DNA from: Ceratorhiza oryzae-sativae
Taxonomy: Eukaryota; Basidiomycota; Agaricomycetes; Cantharellales; Ceratobasidiaceae
Assembly (NCBI GenBank): GCA_030998015.1
Contig: JARWMV010000252.1
Location: 62,001 to 126,000 of the forward strand
Direction of reading: 5' to 3'
Length of the DNA: 64,000 nt
Both the position numbers and the translations under genes were made by a program. Of the stretch, positions 22,013 through 33,642 are shown piece after piece (the first letter of the stretch is position 1; each line of letters begins with the position of its first letter). The notes beneath the pieces were generated by a model. That model had not been told where the DNA came from, made no database searches, and worked only from the letters and a program-made list of their open reading frames with translations.

Positions 22013-23392
22013 ATGGTGAAGGTAAGCCTTGTGCATCTCCAAGATTGAAGTATCCTAACTTACCTTGTGTATTTGACAACCTGTAGACAGCTCCACACTG
22101 TGTCAGGGTGGCATTTGCTCCTTCATCTCAAAGGATGGAATGCTGTCATATAAATTTATTAGTTGGCTCATCAAACACCTGGTCCACTTCACAATCCACT
22201 CTCTTCTGTTCTCCAACCAATTTACCAACCTGTTTGAACACTTACAATCAGCCAACCTTTAGGTCTCATAGGCATGGTCATCCAACAATATTCATTCCGG
22301 GGGACTGTTTGTGATGGATCGCTCACTGCAGTTTGAAGAATCAAGTGCCTGGGTATGTCCAACTACAACTTGTCACAGTTGTGACTGTCAAGCTCATTTT
22401 CACACCAGCAGGTTTCATATGCATGGAATACTAGCTTACAAAACAAGCTGCATAATTCCCCTGTGGATATTGGCAAGAGTAACAACCAAGTATGTACAAC
22501 ATCATAAACCTGATGAACATGTCTGACCCACCATTTGATAGGCCAATGTGATTGATTTGGGTCTGGTCGAGAAGTGTTGCGATCCCAAGACCCACCTGCA
22601 TATCCCCTATAGGGAGAACAACAAATTTCTGGGCATTGTGTGCAGCACGTCCAATAGCACTCACTGTGAAATCATGGGTAAGTTGTTTATATATATGTTT
22701 TCACTTTATATGTCATTCACTTGCTCTGCCTGCCACAGACCAAATGCATCCCAGCCCTTACAGGCCTCCTGTGCATGCCCTCACCCCTGGCAACTGTCAA
22801 CCTTGCTCTTATAACCTCTGGGAAGTCCTTGGAATGTCGGGGCCAAGCTCAGATGATTACTGAGAGATCCACATGCTCTGCAAACATATCATTCACCCAA
22901 CTTCAAGTGAGGATGGGTTGAACTGTCAGATGTAAGGGGGCGTGGTGCCAACAGCCACTGAGGGCTGCCCTGAGAACCCTTAGCCTGTACAGCATATACA
23001 CGCCACCTTTCCCTTATAGATTTCATTTCTCCCTTATCTAGTTCTCATTTGTCGCTTTGCCTGTTTGCTTTCTTGCATGTATCTCACTGCAAAATTCATT
23101 TGTTTGCTAAAACCACGAATGATTGACTGTACATATATGTGATTTAGATATACGCCACCCCTGGACTTTTAAATAATCCACACACACTAGCAAAGCCCAG
23201 GGCTGGACTTCTAGTTATTCCAGGCCCCGATTAGTAAGTATTAATTAATTGAGTTTCCCAGTGCTAAACCCTGACCTGCCTCCTTTAGTCTTGATTTAAG
23301 TCCTCTTTTTGTTTTCTTTTACTACTCCCTCCATGTTTACTTAACCCCCCCCATCTTTGCTGGTTGTATTTCTTGCTCTTGTTGCTTCCTCC
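22013..23392. other. No confident gene; decayed DNA
   Basis: About 1.4 kb. A 77-codon minus frame (22431-22664) and overlapping plus frames near 22548-22921 were inspected; none has a recognised domain or a convincing splice chain. Plausible splice sites (GTAAGTTG at 22679) hint that part of an old gene may be present. Confidence 0.45.
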
Positions 23393-25811
23393 ATGCCCAA
23401 GGTCAATCACCTGCAAGATATCCGGGAACAGCTCCACAATGAGGGTGAGTAGCCTTCCGCATAAGCACTTGCTGTGTCTTCAACTAACTGAACATCTAGG
23501 CATTAGCGTAGTTGTAAAGGGTGGCCAGATGGTGATACAAAGGACATCGGTTGGGTCCTCTCTTTGCAAAGTGTGAACTGTGGAGTTTGTGGTAGGTGTC
23601 AAGCTGCGCGGCTCTCCTGGAAGGACTGGGGATGATGGTTACAATCTTCAAGACATGATGTGCATGTCCAACTGTGACTACAAGCTGGTGTATGTGAGTA
23701 TTTTTTCAATTATCTTCAGTTATTTGTTTGTGCTGACAGTTGCTTTTACAGGCCAATGCCAAGACCATCATGGACCAAACGCCCAGCATCAACAAAGATC
23801 AGGCAATTACTAAGCAGCCTGACTGAACAGCTGTTGACCATTGTGTCAACCAGGTATAGCTCTTCTGCTGGGTTATTTTATTGTATTAACATGTATGGTT
23901 TGTAGCTTCTGGAGGTTCACCCTGAGCTACATGCATACGACCAGTATGGACGTTGGGCGCCTTATGCGTTCTTCCATCTGATCCTCAAGACGAAGTCCAG
24001 CAAGGCAAGAACCATAGAGAGGGCTAAGAAAGCAGAGAAAGAGGCTATGGCAACACTTCAGCAGAATGACACACCTGCTGGCCAGCAGAACAATGTACCC
24101 ACCAGTCAGCAGAACAATGTACCCACCGGCCAGCTGAATGGGACACTTGTTGGCCAGCAGAGCAATGCGCCAGCAGTGAAGCCTTGTCGTCCAAAGGGTC
24201 AGCCAAGGAAGGTTAGGCCAGAGGGGCAGCATGCACATTTAGACCAACTGCCTATTCCTCATCTACCTGTACCCCTAGGGCAGCCAGCGTTGGCCAATCC
24301 GCTGGCTGTGTCTCTTCAGCCCACTCCACCAGCTGTTCCTGCTCAGCCTGCTCCACTGGTTGTGCCTCCTCAACCTGTCCCAGCTGTCACAATCAAGCAG
24401 TCCACTGCCGTCGCTCCTATTGAGCAGTCTGCTGTTGTCGAGCAGTCTGCTGTCATCGCTCCCATTGAGCGGTCTGCCTTGGCGGTCATTGCCCTGCCTC
24501 CTCCACCGCCTCTACCCCAACGTTCAGGCTGTCGTGTTGACAGCAATGAAGATGATGGTGAATTCATCAACATTGATTTAGATGGTGACGACTTAGATAC
24601 AACAATGCATACAGCCATCCACGACCTCAGCCACATATCACTTAATCCCAACGATATGGGTAAGTCGTTCAGCACAACCATCTATATACACACTAACGCA
24701 AGTATGCAGACAATGATGACGGAGGTCAATTCGATATGAACAAGGCATGTGGACAGACAATGGCTCCTGCAGCTCTCACAGCTCCTACAGCTCCTACAGC
24801 TTTGACTCTGGCTAATGCACCTAATGCGGCTACCTCATCCCCCATTTCAAGTCCCCCACTGGCTCTTTGGTCCTCTCCACACAAGCGCACTACAAACATC
24901 GTCATCCCTCTACTGCTGGCTCCCAATGCCACCTCCAACGCCACTGCCCCTGTCGACGCTCTGGCTATGATGGCTTGCCCCAAGCACACGCCTACTTTGC
25001 CATTTGTGACCATTCCAGACATTGCCTCTGGCTCAAGTGTTGTATGGCGTGGCATTCCAATTGGGTCTGATGAGCTCAAGGCAATTTGGTCAGCTGCTGC
25101 TCAACAGGCCCAGTGTGGTGTGTCCGCTAAGCTATCCCCCATGTTCAAGGACCTGGTCGACATCCTTGCTGCCAATCCCATGTACAACCCCTCTTCTGAG
25201 CCTGACCCTCTTCCTGAGCCCTCTGTCCCCACTGGTCCCACTCATGGTCATGGTAGCCATGGCTGTGGTGGTTGTGGTGGTTGTGGTGGTTGTGGTGGTT
25301 GTGGTGGTCACAGCGGTTGCGGTGGCACTACAGCCACGATTACCAGCAATCCTACAGCCCAAGTCAACACTCCAGTGGTTGTGGAGAACCCAACAGTGCA
25401 ACCCACAGCTAAGCCGAAGGGGAAGCCACAGCCAAGGCCAAGGATGAGACTGGTGCCTGAACCCGAACCTGAACCTGAACCTGAACTCAAACACAAACCT
25501 GCCACCATCATTCACACTTTGAATGCTCTGGGCAAGAAGGGTGCCAGCAGTGCCACACAGATGGACAGCAGGATGGATAAAGGCTCGGATTGCGCTCCCA
25601 AGAATACCAAGACCAAGCAACCAGCAAAGACGAGAGGTGCGAAAGCCAAGGTCACAGCTGGATCTGAGGTACGTAGTCATTGACTGGCTGTTGCCTATAT
25701 CCTATTCACACGCCCGTTTTATAGTTTGATGCTCCCGACGTTTCAAACACCTCCAACACACAGCCTCATCACTCTACCCAAACTACTTGTAAGACCAGTA
25801 CAAAGCCGTAG
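23393..25811 (+). pseudogene. Six-exon gene of unknown function with two in-frame TGA codons
   Basis: Exons 23393-23444, 23500-23693, 23752-23853, 23906-24659, 24710-25678 and 25725-25811 join in frame through introns of 46-58 nt. All introns are GT-AG and several have CTAAC-like branch sites. The path is broken only by TGA at 23574-23576 and 23824-23826; both are followed by AC and fit CGA to TGA changes. The N-terminal 120 residues look globular (GGQMVIQRT, GRTGDDGYNLQDMM, HPELHAYDQYGRWAPYAFF). A basic helix (KARTIERAKKAEKEA) follows, then long Gln/Pro/Ala-rich disorder, an acidic patch, a Gly-Cys repeat (about 25261-25325) and a Pro-Glu repeat. No family is recognised. Placement among transposons suggests a transposon-borne or captured gene, but this is inference. 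Confidence 0.55.
25261..25325 (+). repeat. Nine-base tandem repeat encoding Gly-Cys-Gly
   Basis: TGTGGTGGT-type units are repeated about five times in the coding frame of the six-exon gene, giving alternating GCG motifs. A short run of GAACCT units (Pro-Glu) follows near 25457-25485. Confidence 0.8.
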
Positions 25812-25970
25812 GATGTTTTGCATATGGACAATATTTTTTCTTTCCTGTTTTATTTTTGCTCTCAAATATTGATGACAACAATGTTTACGAAGCTGATGTT
25901 TCTTGTTCTAATGTTTCCACTCCACTCAGCAAAAACCTGTGGGGGTAATGGTGTGTAATTAGGCATAAGG

Positions 25971-26105
25971 AGGGGTAATGAAAACAGGGGTGTAGTAATG
26001 GTGTCATTATGCCAAATTACACTGGTGTAATGGGATAATTACAGATAATTATGTGTCATTTCATGGAATTACACCATTACTACACCCCCCTGTTTCATTA
26101 CACCT
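25971..26105. repeat. Small fold-back (MITE-like) sequence
   Basis: The arm at 25971-26004 (AGGGGTAATGAAAACAGGGG and onward) is the near-perfect reverse complement of 26071-26105, with about 66 bp between. The loop has further partial symmetry (TACACTGGTGTAAT). No coding potential. A target duplication could not be defined. Confidence 0.6.
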
Positions 26106-26589
26106 CAAGTTTTTCCTGAGCAATGTCCAATACGACCGTTACAGTCAAATATATGATTTTAATCATGCAGATCTAGTGCACTGAGCAATGTGGACTATTG
26201 GCAAAGTCCGAAGATGGAATTGCTGGAAAGTGCTGGACCGAGTGTATATAAAGTCCAGAGAACGGAGATATATAAAGTCCCCCGGACTTTACAATAATCC
26301 AGAAGATGGACTTATCTAAATCATGTGCCAGACAAACAAAAGTCCTCAGCCGGACTTCTTAGAAATCCATTGCACTTTGCAAAAGTCTGATTCACAGACT
26401 TTATCGGCCATTTCTGCACTTTATGGCCTTTTCTATACTATCCCCTGATTATGTAATAAGCGCCAAACCATTATTCTTGCTCCTGAAATTGCACTTCCAG
26501 CAATTCCGAGGGGCACTAATCAGAAGTGCATATCAGGGTTTTTATTAAGTCCCTGCACGGAATTAGGTTAACTCCACCAACTTACCACT

Positions 26590-26928
26590 GTGAGGCATTT
26601 TGGACCATACAAAATACTGGAATAAATTGGAAAACACACTTTCAAACTGGAATTACCCAAATCCATGAAGGTTCATCCAGTATTCCACACTTCACTCCTG
26701 TTCCCAAAACCAGTAGATGACTATAACCAGCAACCTGTACCTGTTCCACCAGTGGTCACTCCTGATGGTGAAGAAGAATTTGAAGTTGAAGAAATCTTGG
26801 ACTCTCGAAAGGTTGGAAGGAGATTGGAGTATTATGTCAAGTGGAAAGGCTATGGACCAGAAGAAAACCTATGGTTACCCAAAGCCAAACTCAAGAATGC
26901 CCCTGAACAAGTAAAGGAATTCCACTGA
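26590..26928 (+). pseudogene. End of a Gypsy integrase with chromodomain (element E)
   Basis: The remnant begins with a degenerate integrase C-terminal stretch (HFGPYKIL near 26595) that changes frame, then reads openly from 26665: HPVFHTSLLFP, a Pro-rich link, and a chromodomain (EEFEVEEILDSRK, YYVKWKGYGPEENLWLP, 26773-26920). It ends with a TGA at 26926. Such chromodomains direct integration to marked chromatin in related elements. A G-rich tract and LTR-E follow directly. The rest of the element is absent to the left. Confidence 0.88.
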
Positions 26929-26966
26929 CTCCATCCCAATGCACTCAGACCTTGATGGGGGGGAAG

Positions 26967-27474
26967 TGTCATGGCCTAGATCATGATGCGGATTTTATTA
27001 TAATTTTCCTATATTTTATATATCTCTCTTTCGGACAAGTCCTGTTTAATCAGATATATGCATAGAATTACTTACATGATCACATGACCTTGTTGTTGTT
27101 TACATTCTGTTTGTACCCTCTGGCATATTCTGTTACATGGCACCATTCTTACATCATACAATAGTTGTCTCACACCATATGTGTATTTGATATAGCTCAT
27201 TGTATGAATACATAAGGGAGAGTCTGAGAGCCTTAAGCCTCAGAACTCAACCTCCTGTCGTATCCCCTCTACTAGCTGTGTGACTTATAATCCATAGTGC
27301 CTGCCCAGTCCTCTTAAGGACAAGTGCACATACTTCCACCTCCTTGCGTCTTATCACACCCTCACTGCGCATCCTACCTTAGACGTTGTCAGTACAGCCT
27401 CCAGCATTGTTGCCCATAGGCTTGTCATCACCACTTAGGTGTTTGACGATACCCTTCAGGTTGTAGCTCTGACA
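26967..27474 (+). repeat. 3' LTR of element E (LTR-E)
   Basis: Starts TGTCATGGCC after a polypurine tract (GATGGGGGGGAAG) and ends GCTCTGACA, about 508 bp. A partial inverted copy is at 37353-37692. The element sits against a fragment of LTR-A, which is probably its target. Confidence 0.75.
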
Positions 27475-27799
27475 AATATTGTTGCAATCCACCAGATCCT
27501 TGCATTGGAATGGCCCAAAGATCATTAGAATCTTACTGGGCCATCAATCAAGATCCAATGACTCCAGTGAGTCAGGAGAGCCTTCCAAATTGATCCAGAA
27601 GCTTCTCTGACTCACTTTATGACTCACTGAGATGTAGCCTCTGTTCATTACATGTATATACTATGATAATATGATCTACAAGCCAATAGCAGGTCTCAGA
27701 TGCATCAATGCCTTTGATCCACACCCTGTCTTTACTCTCTTATCCTATACTGGGCTAGGGTGTACCCCAAGTACAGCAGTACCCTCTTTTGATGATCGC
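27475..27799 (+). repeat. LTR-A fragment, left of element D
   Basis: Matches LTR-A from about position 333 of the LTR (compare 3766 onward) up to the GATGATCGC site. It continues at 35388 beyond element D. CpG sites present in other copies (GATCGTCGCGATCC) have become TpG or CpA here. Confidence 0.88.
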
Positions 27800-27902
27800 T
27801 GTAGTAGTAGGTGACTGGGGGTATGCCCCCATGGTAGTGTAGTCATGCGAGAGCATGTCAGAGAATCTCATCCTCTTCCACCACCTCTCTCGCCCATCTC
27901 CA
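27800..27902 (+). repeat. 5' LTR of element D
   Basis: 103 bp, near-identical to 35281-35383, with about nine differences. Unusually short for a Gypsy LTR. The sequence right after it (CTGTGGTGATGGGAG) holds a TGG that could start a primer binding site. Confidence 0.8.
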
Positions 27903-27989
27903 CTGTGGTGATGGGAGTGGTCTTACTACTCATATCTGCCTTACTGCTTGACAGACTGTTGAGGCAAACTGCCCTACTGAGATCCTAAG

Positions 27990-29843
27990 ACCAGGTGCTG
28001 TGCAGCCCCACCCCAAGAGGACCCTGTTGATCTGGAAAGCGACACTAGCTTAGTCGAATCTGTCATCACTTTTGAAAGTGAAGACGAAGCAACAAGCTCC
28101 TTGTATGAACAAGTTTACAGCAGCGAGGCCCTGAGCATCGAAGCATTTAGCAACAACAACCCAGTTGTCACATTGACACACCAACCCAGCTATCTGTCTA
28201 CCCCTCCACCCACATGCAGGCGTACCTGAGTGAACTCGGACTCCGAGCACACAGTCACAGCAGGCTCACCTACCACAGTTCTTCTGCCTGGCTATTGGAT
28301 AGCACAGTCCTCACCTCAAACACCTGCCCGCAGCGAGGCCTCACTTTGGCCCATAACCCAGGGCACACACCTGCTCCCACCACACACATTTGTTACACCT
28401 GTTAGGCTGACCGCTAGAGACCTTTATGCTAGTTGCAACTCACCCCCACACATTCCTAGCACCGTTCCAATACCCCAAAAAACCCCACAGCCACCTGCTG
28501 CCACCCAAGTTACCCAGCCACCACCGCCACCTCACATGATGGCAGATAAAACTGATATGCACCGTGCACACAAGCTTGTGCTTGCATTCAGACAATTCGA
28601 TGGGGATGAAGAGAGTGAATGAGAGGAGGCATGGCAGGAAGAGTTTGAACGGATTGTAGATGCGTACAGAGTTGATGAATCGCAGAAGGCCCAATTATGG
28701 TGGTTGAGGGTACTGCCATCATTGACTGCAGGACGGTGGGTGAAGCAGAAACTGAGTGAAGACCCCGATTCATTGAACAAATGGTCAAAGATTGAAGCAG
28801 CTGTAAAGCATCAGTGGCAGCTGATCAACCAGGTGGAACTGCAGAGAAAAGCGATGAAGCAATGGTATGACCATAGGTTTAAGGAGGGGGATGTGATGAC
28901 GAAGGTGAAGGGGCCTGGTGGGGTGGAGGAATTGATCTATGTTGGGTGGGCTAGGGAGCATTGGAAGCTGGTGCAGGCGCACAGCACAGGGGGCAAGACA
29001 GACAAACTACATCATACTTGGGAAGTCATGCTACCAGAACCAATCAAAGGAGCACTGCAGAAAGGACTATCAGATTACACAGACGTTTTAGTGTTGTGCT
29101 CGGACATTATGAAGCTGGAGAGTGGCCAAGTTGAAATGTGGATGAACCTTTTGAAATCAAAGAAGGCAGACTTGGTCGAGCCACCAAAGCAAGACCTTGC
29201 CGAAGGGATTGCTGTGTTGTCCCAACAGATTGCAGCACTAAATATGTCTGGCTCTAGACCAGCAGTTCAGTTTGCAGAGCCCTACAATCAAGGTGCCAGC
29301 CCCGCACCTAAGTTTGCATTAGCAGGTTGTATGACCTACCCATGGGGAAGTGTAGCTCTGCCAAACACCCCAGCCATGCAGCCCACTGGCCAGTCAGCAT
29401 CGCTTAAACCACTGTTCATGCTGAACATGAGCACGCCTGGTTGGGGGAGAACATTTGATGACACGCCAACAGGGCAGGTGCAATATGTGACTGCTTTTGC
29501 AAACCAGCCGAACCCAGCAACCCCTCAATCAGCCTTCCCTCTGTCCCCAGGCACACTTTGGCAGACAGCAAGCGTATGCTACCAATGTGGGAAAGGCAAG
29601 CACTCAGATTCTGTGTGCTGGGAAATGCCACTTCCATCCAAGGAGCTCAAATGGCGGAAGGAAGTGAAGAGAGAAATCATTAATCAAACTTACTTCAGAA
29701 GGTCCCCTCGTACGCCAAGCGCCAAGTTAGATGCATTCCAGATACTGATGGATCATGACCTGCTGGACGAAGCCAAGGTGATTGCAGATGGGCAGGAGGA
29801 GGTGTGGGAGGAGGTGTCGGGAAAAGGCAAGGGTCAGTGGTAG
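27990..29843 (+). pseudogene. Gag of element D with two TGA stops
   Basis: One continuous frame, from a Glu/Asp/Ser-rich N-terminus (about 27990-28230), through a Pro-rich section, a Gag core (LVLAFRQFDGDEESE, then WQEEFERIVDAY, LWWLRVLPSL, about 28560-28760) and a CCHC zinc knuckle CYQCGKGKHSDSVC at about 29577-29620, to TAG 29841-29843. TGA codons at 28227-28229 and 28620-28622 break it; both fit CGA to TGA. Gag overlaps the pol frame by about 40 bp in the -1 frame. The true start is uncertain. Confidence 0.8.
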
Positions 29844-31102
29844 AGTACATGCACCCCACTGGCCAAACCTCTTGTGCAAGTATACATGAGCCACATGGGG
29901 AAACTGTAGCTGAATGCGATTTAATCAATCTATATACAAGCTATGGCAACCCTGAGGGTACAGAAGATGTTGAACTGGCAGTAGAAAAAGAAAAAAGAAA
30001 GACCGAGATAGATGGTGAAGATGAAGGCATGGATGGCGTGGAAGCGAGTGAGCGGGTAGAAGGTGGATGAATGTACCTGGTGCTGCAGATACTACCTGAT
30101 CAGCAAACACAAATCACAAACTTGCACACAATCCCATACCAATGATGGATCAAGCTGCATAGCACACAAGGATCAATCCTTGCATGTGGAACAGTAGATG
30201 TGGGATCGCAAGCAAACATACTTGATGCTATGCTTTGGGCAGCCAATGAACACCAACTTGGAACACTTGAGCCATCAACAACCATGCTGCGAGTTGCAGA
30301 TGGGAAGGTGTCCAGATGCGTTGGGCGATGGTGGGGAGTCGTGAAACTAGAGCAGGAGGCATGGAATATAACTTTTGAAGTCTTCAATTCAAGAGGTGCA
30401 TTCAAGGTACTGCTAGGGAAACTGTGGCTCACCTTAGCAAAAGTGGTCCAATCGTTTGACAATGACACACTATGGTTGCCAGGGGGAGGTGGAGCACTCC
30501 AGAACCAGTACCCACTTGCCCTGAAAGAGGAGTCCAAACCATATGAAGCAATAGCAGAGCCAGAACCAGTTGAACAGGAGAGCAAGGAAGGACTGGAGCA
30601 GGTGGAACAGGAAACCGAGCCAGTTGGAAGTGGGATAGGAGCAGAGGAGGAAGAGTCAATGGATAGAGCGATAGCAGCAAAGGAAGAGGAGACGGAGGGA
30701 ATAGGGGTGGATGATAATGAGGATGATGTAGGATGGCAAAGGGCACCCCGCCGGAGTAGAAGAATTGCCAATCTAAGCGAGAGGTACAAGTCAGATGTGC
30801 ATAAAGGGAAAGCGCAAGGCATGCGTCATGTCAACATAGCGCAGGTGGAGAAGCTAGAGTCTATGGTCAAAGTGGAAGATACACTAGCCAAAGTTGATAG
30901 GCATGAGCCAGAGACAGACGCCATAGGAGAGAGTATAGCAAACACACTAGATTGAGTGGAACACTCAGTCCATAGGCAAAAAGAAGCAGAGAAGGTAGCA
31001 GGTGACATGATAAAGGACCAGCTAGGCAGCAAGTATGCTTCAGATGTATACCAAACGGAGTTCAATCACAGTGCGCACCTACCGGACACCCCATCTCCTT
31101 GA
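29804..31102 (+). pseudogene. N-terminal pol of element D: linker and aspartic protease
   Basis: Frame -1 relative to gag. After an acidic linker (29804-30067) come TGA codons at 30068 and 30143. The protease fold then begins near 30173 (SILACGTVDVGSQANIL) with the active-site Asp in DVGS rather than DSG/DTG, and continues to VLLGKLWL near 30420. An acidic Glu-rich connector runs to TGA 30953 and TGA 31100. In the family this region processes the polyprotein. All stops are TGA. Confidence 0.72.
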
Positions 31103-32361
31103 AAGGCCAACCCATTTGCCCCAGATCATGTAGTGACCATCCTGAGTAAGGTCTCAATTAGCACCGACCTCACAGGGGAAGAGCAGAAACAATTCAAAGA
31201 CCTAGTTGCCGAATTTGCCAATATTTTTGTGAACAATCTATCAGAAGTCCTACCAGTGAAAACACACGTGCACTGGCTAGATATACCAGAAGGTGCCAAG
31301 TTCTGCAAGCGGGTAGTGCAAAAGCCCCTCTTGCAAGTGCAGAAAGACTGGTTATATCCAACTCTGGACCAAATGGAGGTGGTGAACATAATTAAAAGGG
31401 TCCCAAACACATACCCTCTAGTGGTCTCGCCAACCAATGTCGTACCAAAACCAGGAGGCACATCTGAGCCTTCACTTGAGTACCTCCAGTACTTGGCCAA
31501 TAAAGCCTGCAAAGAAGCAGGCATGCCCACCCCATACCCCACAATCCAGACAGCTCCACCCCTGCCAGCACCTAAAGAAGCTAAATTCCATTTAGTACAT
31601 AACTTCTCCAAAGTCAATGATTTAACCAAAATTCCCCCATTCCCCATGGGTGACTTAGCAGCCAAGCAAAGGAGTGTAGCTGGGCATCGCTTTGTCAACA
31701 CAGCTGACTTCGGATCGGGATTCAATGCTCTGCCGATGGAAGAAAGGAGCATTAAGTACACAGGGTTCTACATGGAAGGGAAGGGACATTATGTTTACCT
31801 TCAGATGCCGTTTGGGTTGACAGGAGCACCCACCTCCTTCTGTGAAATGCTAGCAGACAGCCTACATGACTTGCTAGGAGATGGAACAGAGATTTGGATG
31901 GACGATGTAGGGATGGGATTCGATCACTTTGAAGCAGGGCTAAAGAAGACGAGGATACTATTCAAGAGGTGCAGAGAGAAAGGCCTATCACTCGCACCAG
32001 CAAAAGTTCTGCTGTTCATGTCAGAAGCTATCTTTGCAGGCACAAAGGTATCTGTACAAGGTATCAAGCCAGATCCGTGAAAGGTCCAGGCTATACTTGA
32101 ATGGCCAGAGCCAGGAACAGTACTTGAGCTCTTAGGATTCTTAGGACTCACTGGAGCCTTTCAGCCAAAAATACAGGACTATGCTCTCATTGCCAGGCCA
32201 CTATCAGATCTAACCAGAAACATGAAAGTAGAACATAGGGAGAATGGGAAGTCTCATAGAGGAGAATACAAGCAGGTGCTACAGAATGCAAGAATTGAAC
32301 TCACAGAGGAAGGGAAACAGGTGTTTGCCGAGCTCAAAATTATACTCACACAAACCCTATT
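31103..32361 (+). pseudogene. Reverse transcriptase of element D
   Basis: The same frame continues. Motifs seen are HNFSKVNDLTKIPPFP (about 31600), FVNTADFGSGFNALP (about 31690), LQMPFGLTGAPTSF (31800-31841) and the catalytic box IWMDDVG near 31895, with Trp where most Gypsy RTs have Tyr. TGA at 32078 interrupts the thumb region (GIKPDP before, KVQAILEWPEP after). A one-base frame change near 32355 separates RT from RNase H. Two catalytic Asp are kept, so decay came from stops, not active-site loss. Confidence 0.85.
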
Positions 32362-32858
32362 CATTGTGCCCCAGTGTATGACAGCCGACCATTCATACTG
32401 ACCACAGACGGGTCCAAGTACAGTTTTGGGGGAATGCTCTGCCAACGATGGCCAGAATGTGATTCACAGACAGGAAGGATGAAAGACATGTTATACCCGA
32501 TTGGCTTCGCATCCAAACACACTTCAAGAACCGAAGAAAACTACACACCATTTGTACTGGAAATTGCTGCTCTGAAGTTTGCGTTTGACAGCTTAAAACA
32601 AATACTGATGGGTCAAGAAGTCGAGATCGAAACAGACTGCAAGGTGTTAGCAGATCTTTTGGGAAACAAGAAACTAAACTCTACTCACGAACGATGGAGG
32701 GATTTGATTATTTCACATAGGATTATGGCAGTTAGACATAGGGCAGGAGTTGAGAACACAGTGTGTGATGCACTTAGTCGGAAATGGCAGTATCAGGAGG
32801 AAGAGGAAGAGGGTGAAGGAAGAAATGAAACAATAGATCCAAGTTGGGAGGTGCATAA
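32356..32858 (+). pseudogene. RNase H domain of element D, cut by a solo LTR
   Basis: The frame resumes with APVYDSRPFILTTDGSKYSFGGML (from about 32368), the first RNase H Asp being in TTDGS. It continues with ETDCKVLADLL near 32630 and RHRAGVENTVCDALSRK near 32735, the usual end of the domain before the integrase linker. It then meets the LTR inserted at 32859. Confidence 0.85.
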
Positions 32859-33642
32859 TGTTATGACCCATCAAAACGGACATAACAAAACAACCAAATA
32901 TTTCTACAGATTTATGGCATTTTTCCTAAGCGGAACAAGCCATAAACAAGGTCACGTGACCTCGGCGCTTAGCCGGCGCTTACGGTGGTTACCCTGAACT
33001 CGCTCCAGCATTTCTCTCCATTGTTACTTGGAGCGAGGAGCGAGTTGTCACGTGATCTCGGCGCTTACGGCAGGATCACGTGACCTCAGCGCCTACGGTG
33101 GTTACCCTGAACTCGCTCCAGCATTTCTCTCCCTTGTTACTTGGAGCGAGGAGCGAGTTGTCACGTGATCTTGGCGCTTACGGCAGGATCACGTGACCTC
33201 AGCGCTTACGGTTGTTACCCTGAACTCGCTCCAGCATTTCTCTCCCATGTTACTTGGAGCGAGGAGCGAGTTGTCACGTGATCTCGGCGCTTACGGCAGG
33301 ATCACGTGACCTCAGCGCCTACCCCTTGGACCTCGCGCGGCTCTATAAGATTCGGAGCCGCACAAACTTAAGACAAACAACTACCTAACCCATAGTACTA
33401 TACATAACCTACACCTACTGCGGAGTGTGCTTAGATAATACGTCCACAGCCACCGCAGCCACAGGTATATATAAGGAGGATAAAGCAAGACTGGACGCCT
33501 CAGCTTGCTTTATCTCGTCAACCACCATAGACCATAGCAAAACACTGTAACTAGAACACTCAATACATACTGCATAGCACCAAACCGTCAACGTAGCCAC
33601 TACTTAAGTGCTCCACCAGGGAGCCTCCAGAGGGTCACAACA
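32859..33642 (+). mobile_element. Solo LTR (784 bp) in pol of element D, target duplication CATAA
   Basis: Begins TGTTATGACCC and ends GGGTCACAACA, near-perfect inverted ends. Flanks are CATAA at 32854-32858 and 33643-33647. Insert plus duplication equals 789 bp, a multiple of three, so the pol frame is the same on both sides. A CTCTATAAGA box lies near 33342 and a second TATATAAGG near 33467. The repeated 113-bp units are described separately. Confidence 0.93.
32952..33309. repeat. 113-bp tandem repeats with TCACGTGA palindromes
   Basis: TCACGTGA occurs seven times: 32952, 33048, 33076, 33161, 33189, 33273 and 33302. The spacing 33076-33189-33302 is exactly 113 bp. Each unit also carries CTCGCTCCA ... 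TGGAGCGAG, able to form a hairpin. The location, upstream of the TATA box of the LTR, fits repeated U3 enhancer elements for a bHLH-type CACGTG-binding factor (inference). Confidence 0.9.

Noticed and set aside
24370..25680. Minus-strand frames opposite the six-exon gene (Val/Gly and Thr-rich runs)
   Set aside because: Mirror images of plus-strand repeats; the plus strand has the consistent splice chain.
32952..33309. CRISPR-like array
   Set aside because: Units are 113 bp with full-length identity and no unique spacers; it is a tandem repeat within a eukaryotic LTR.
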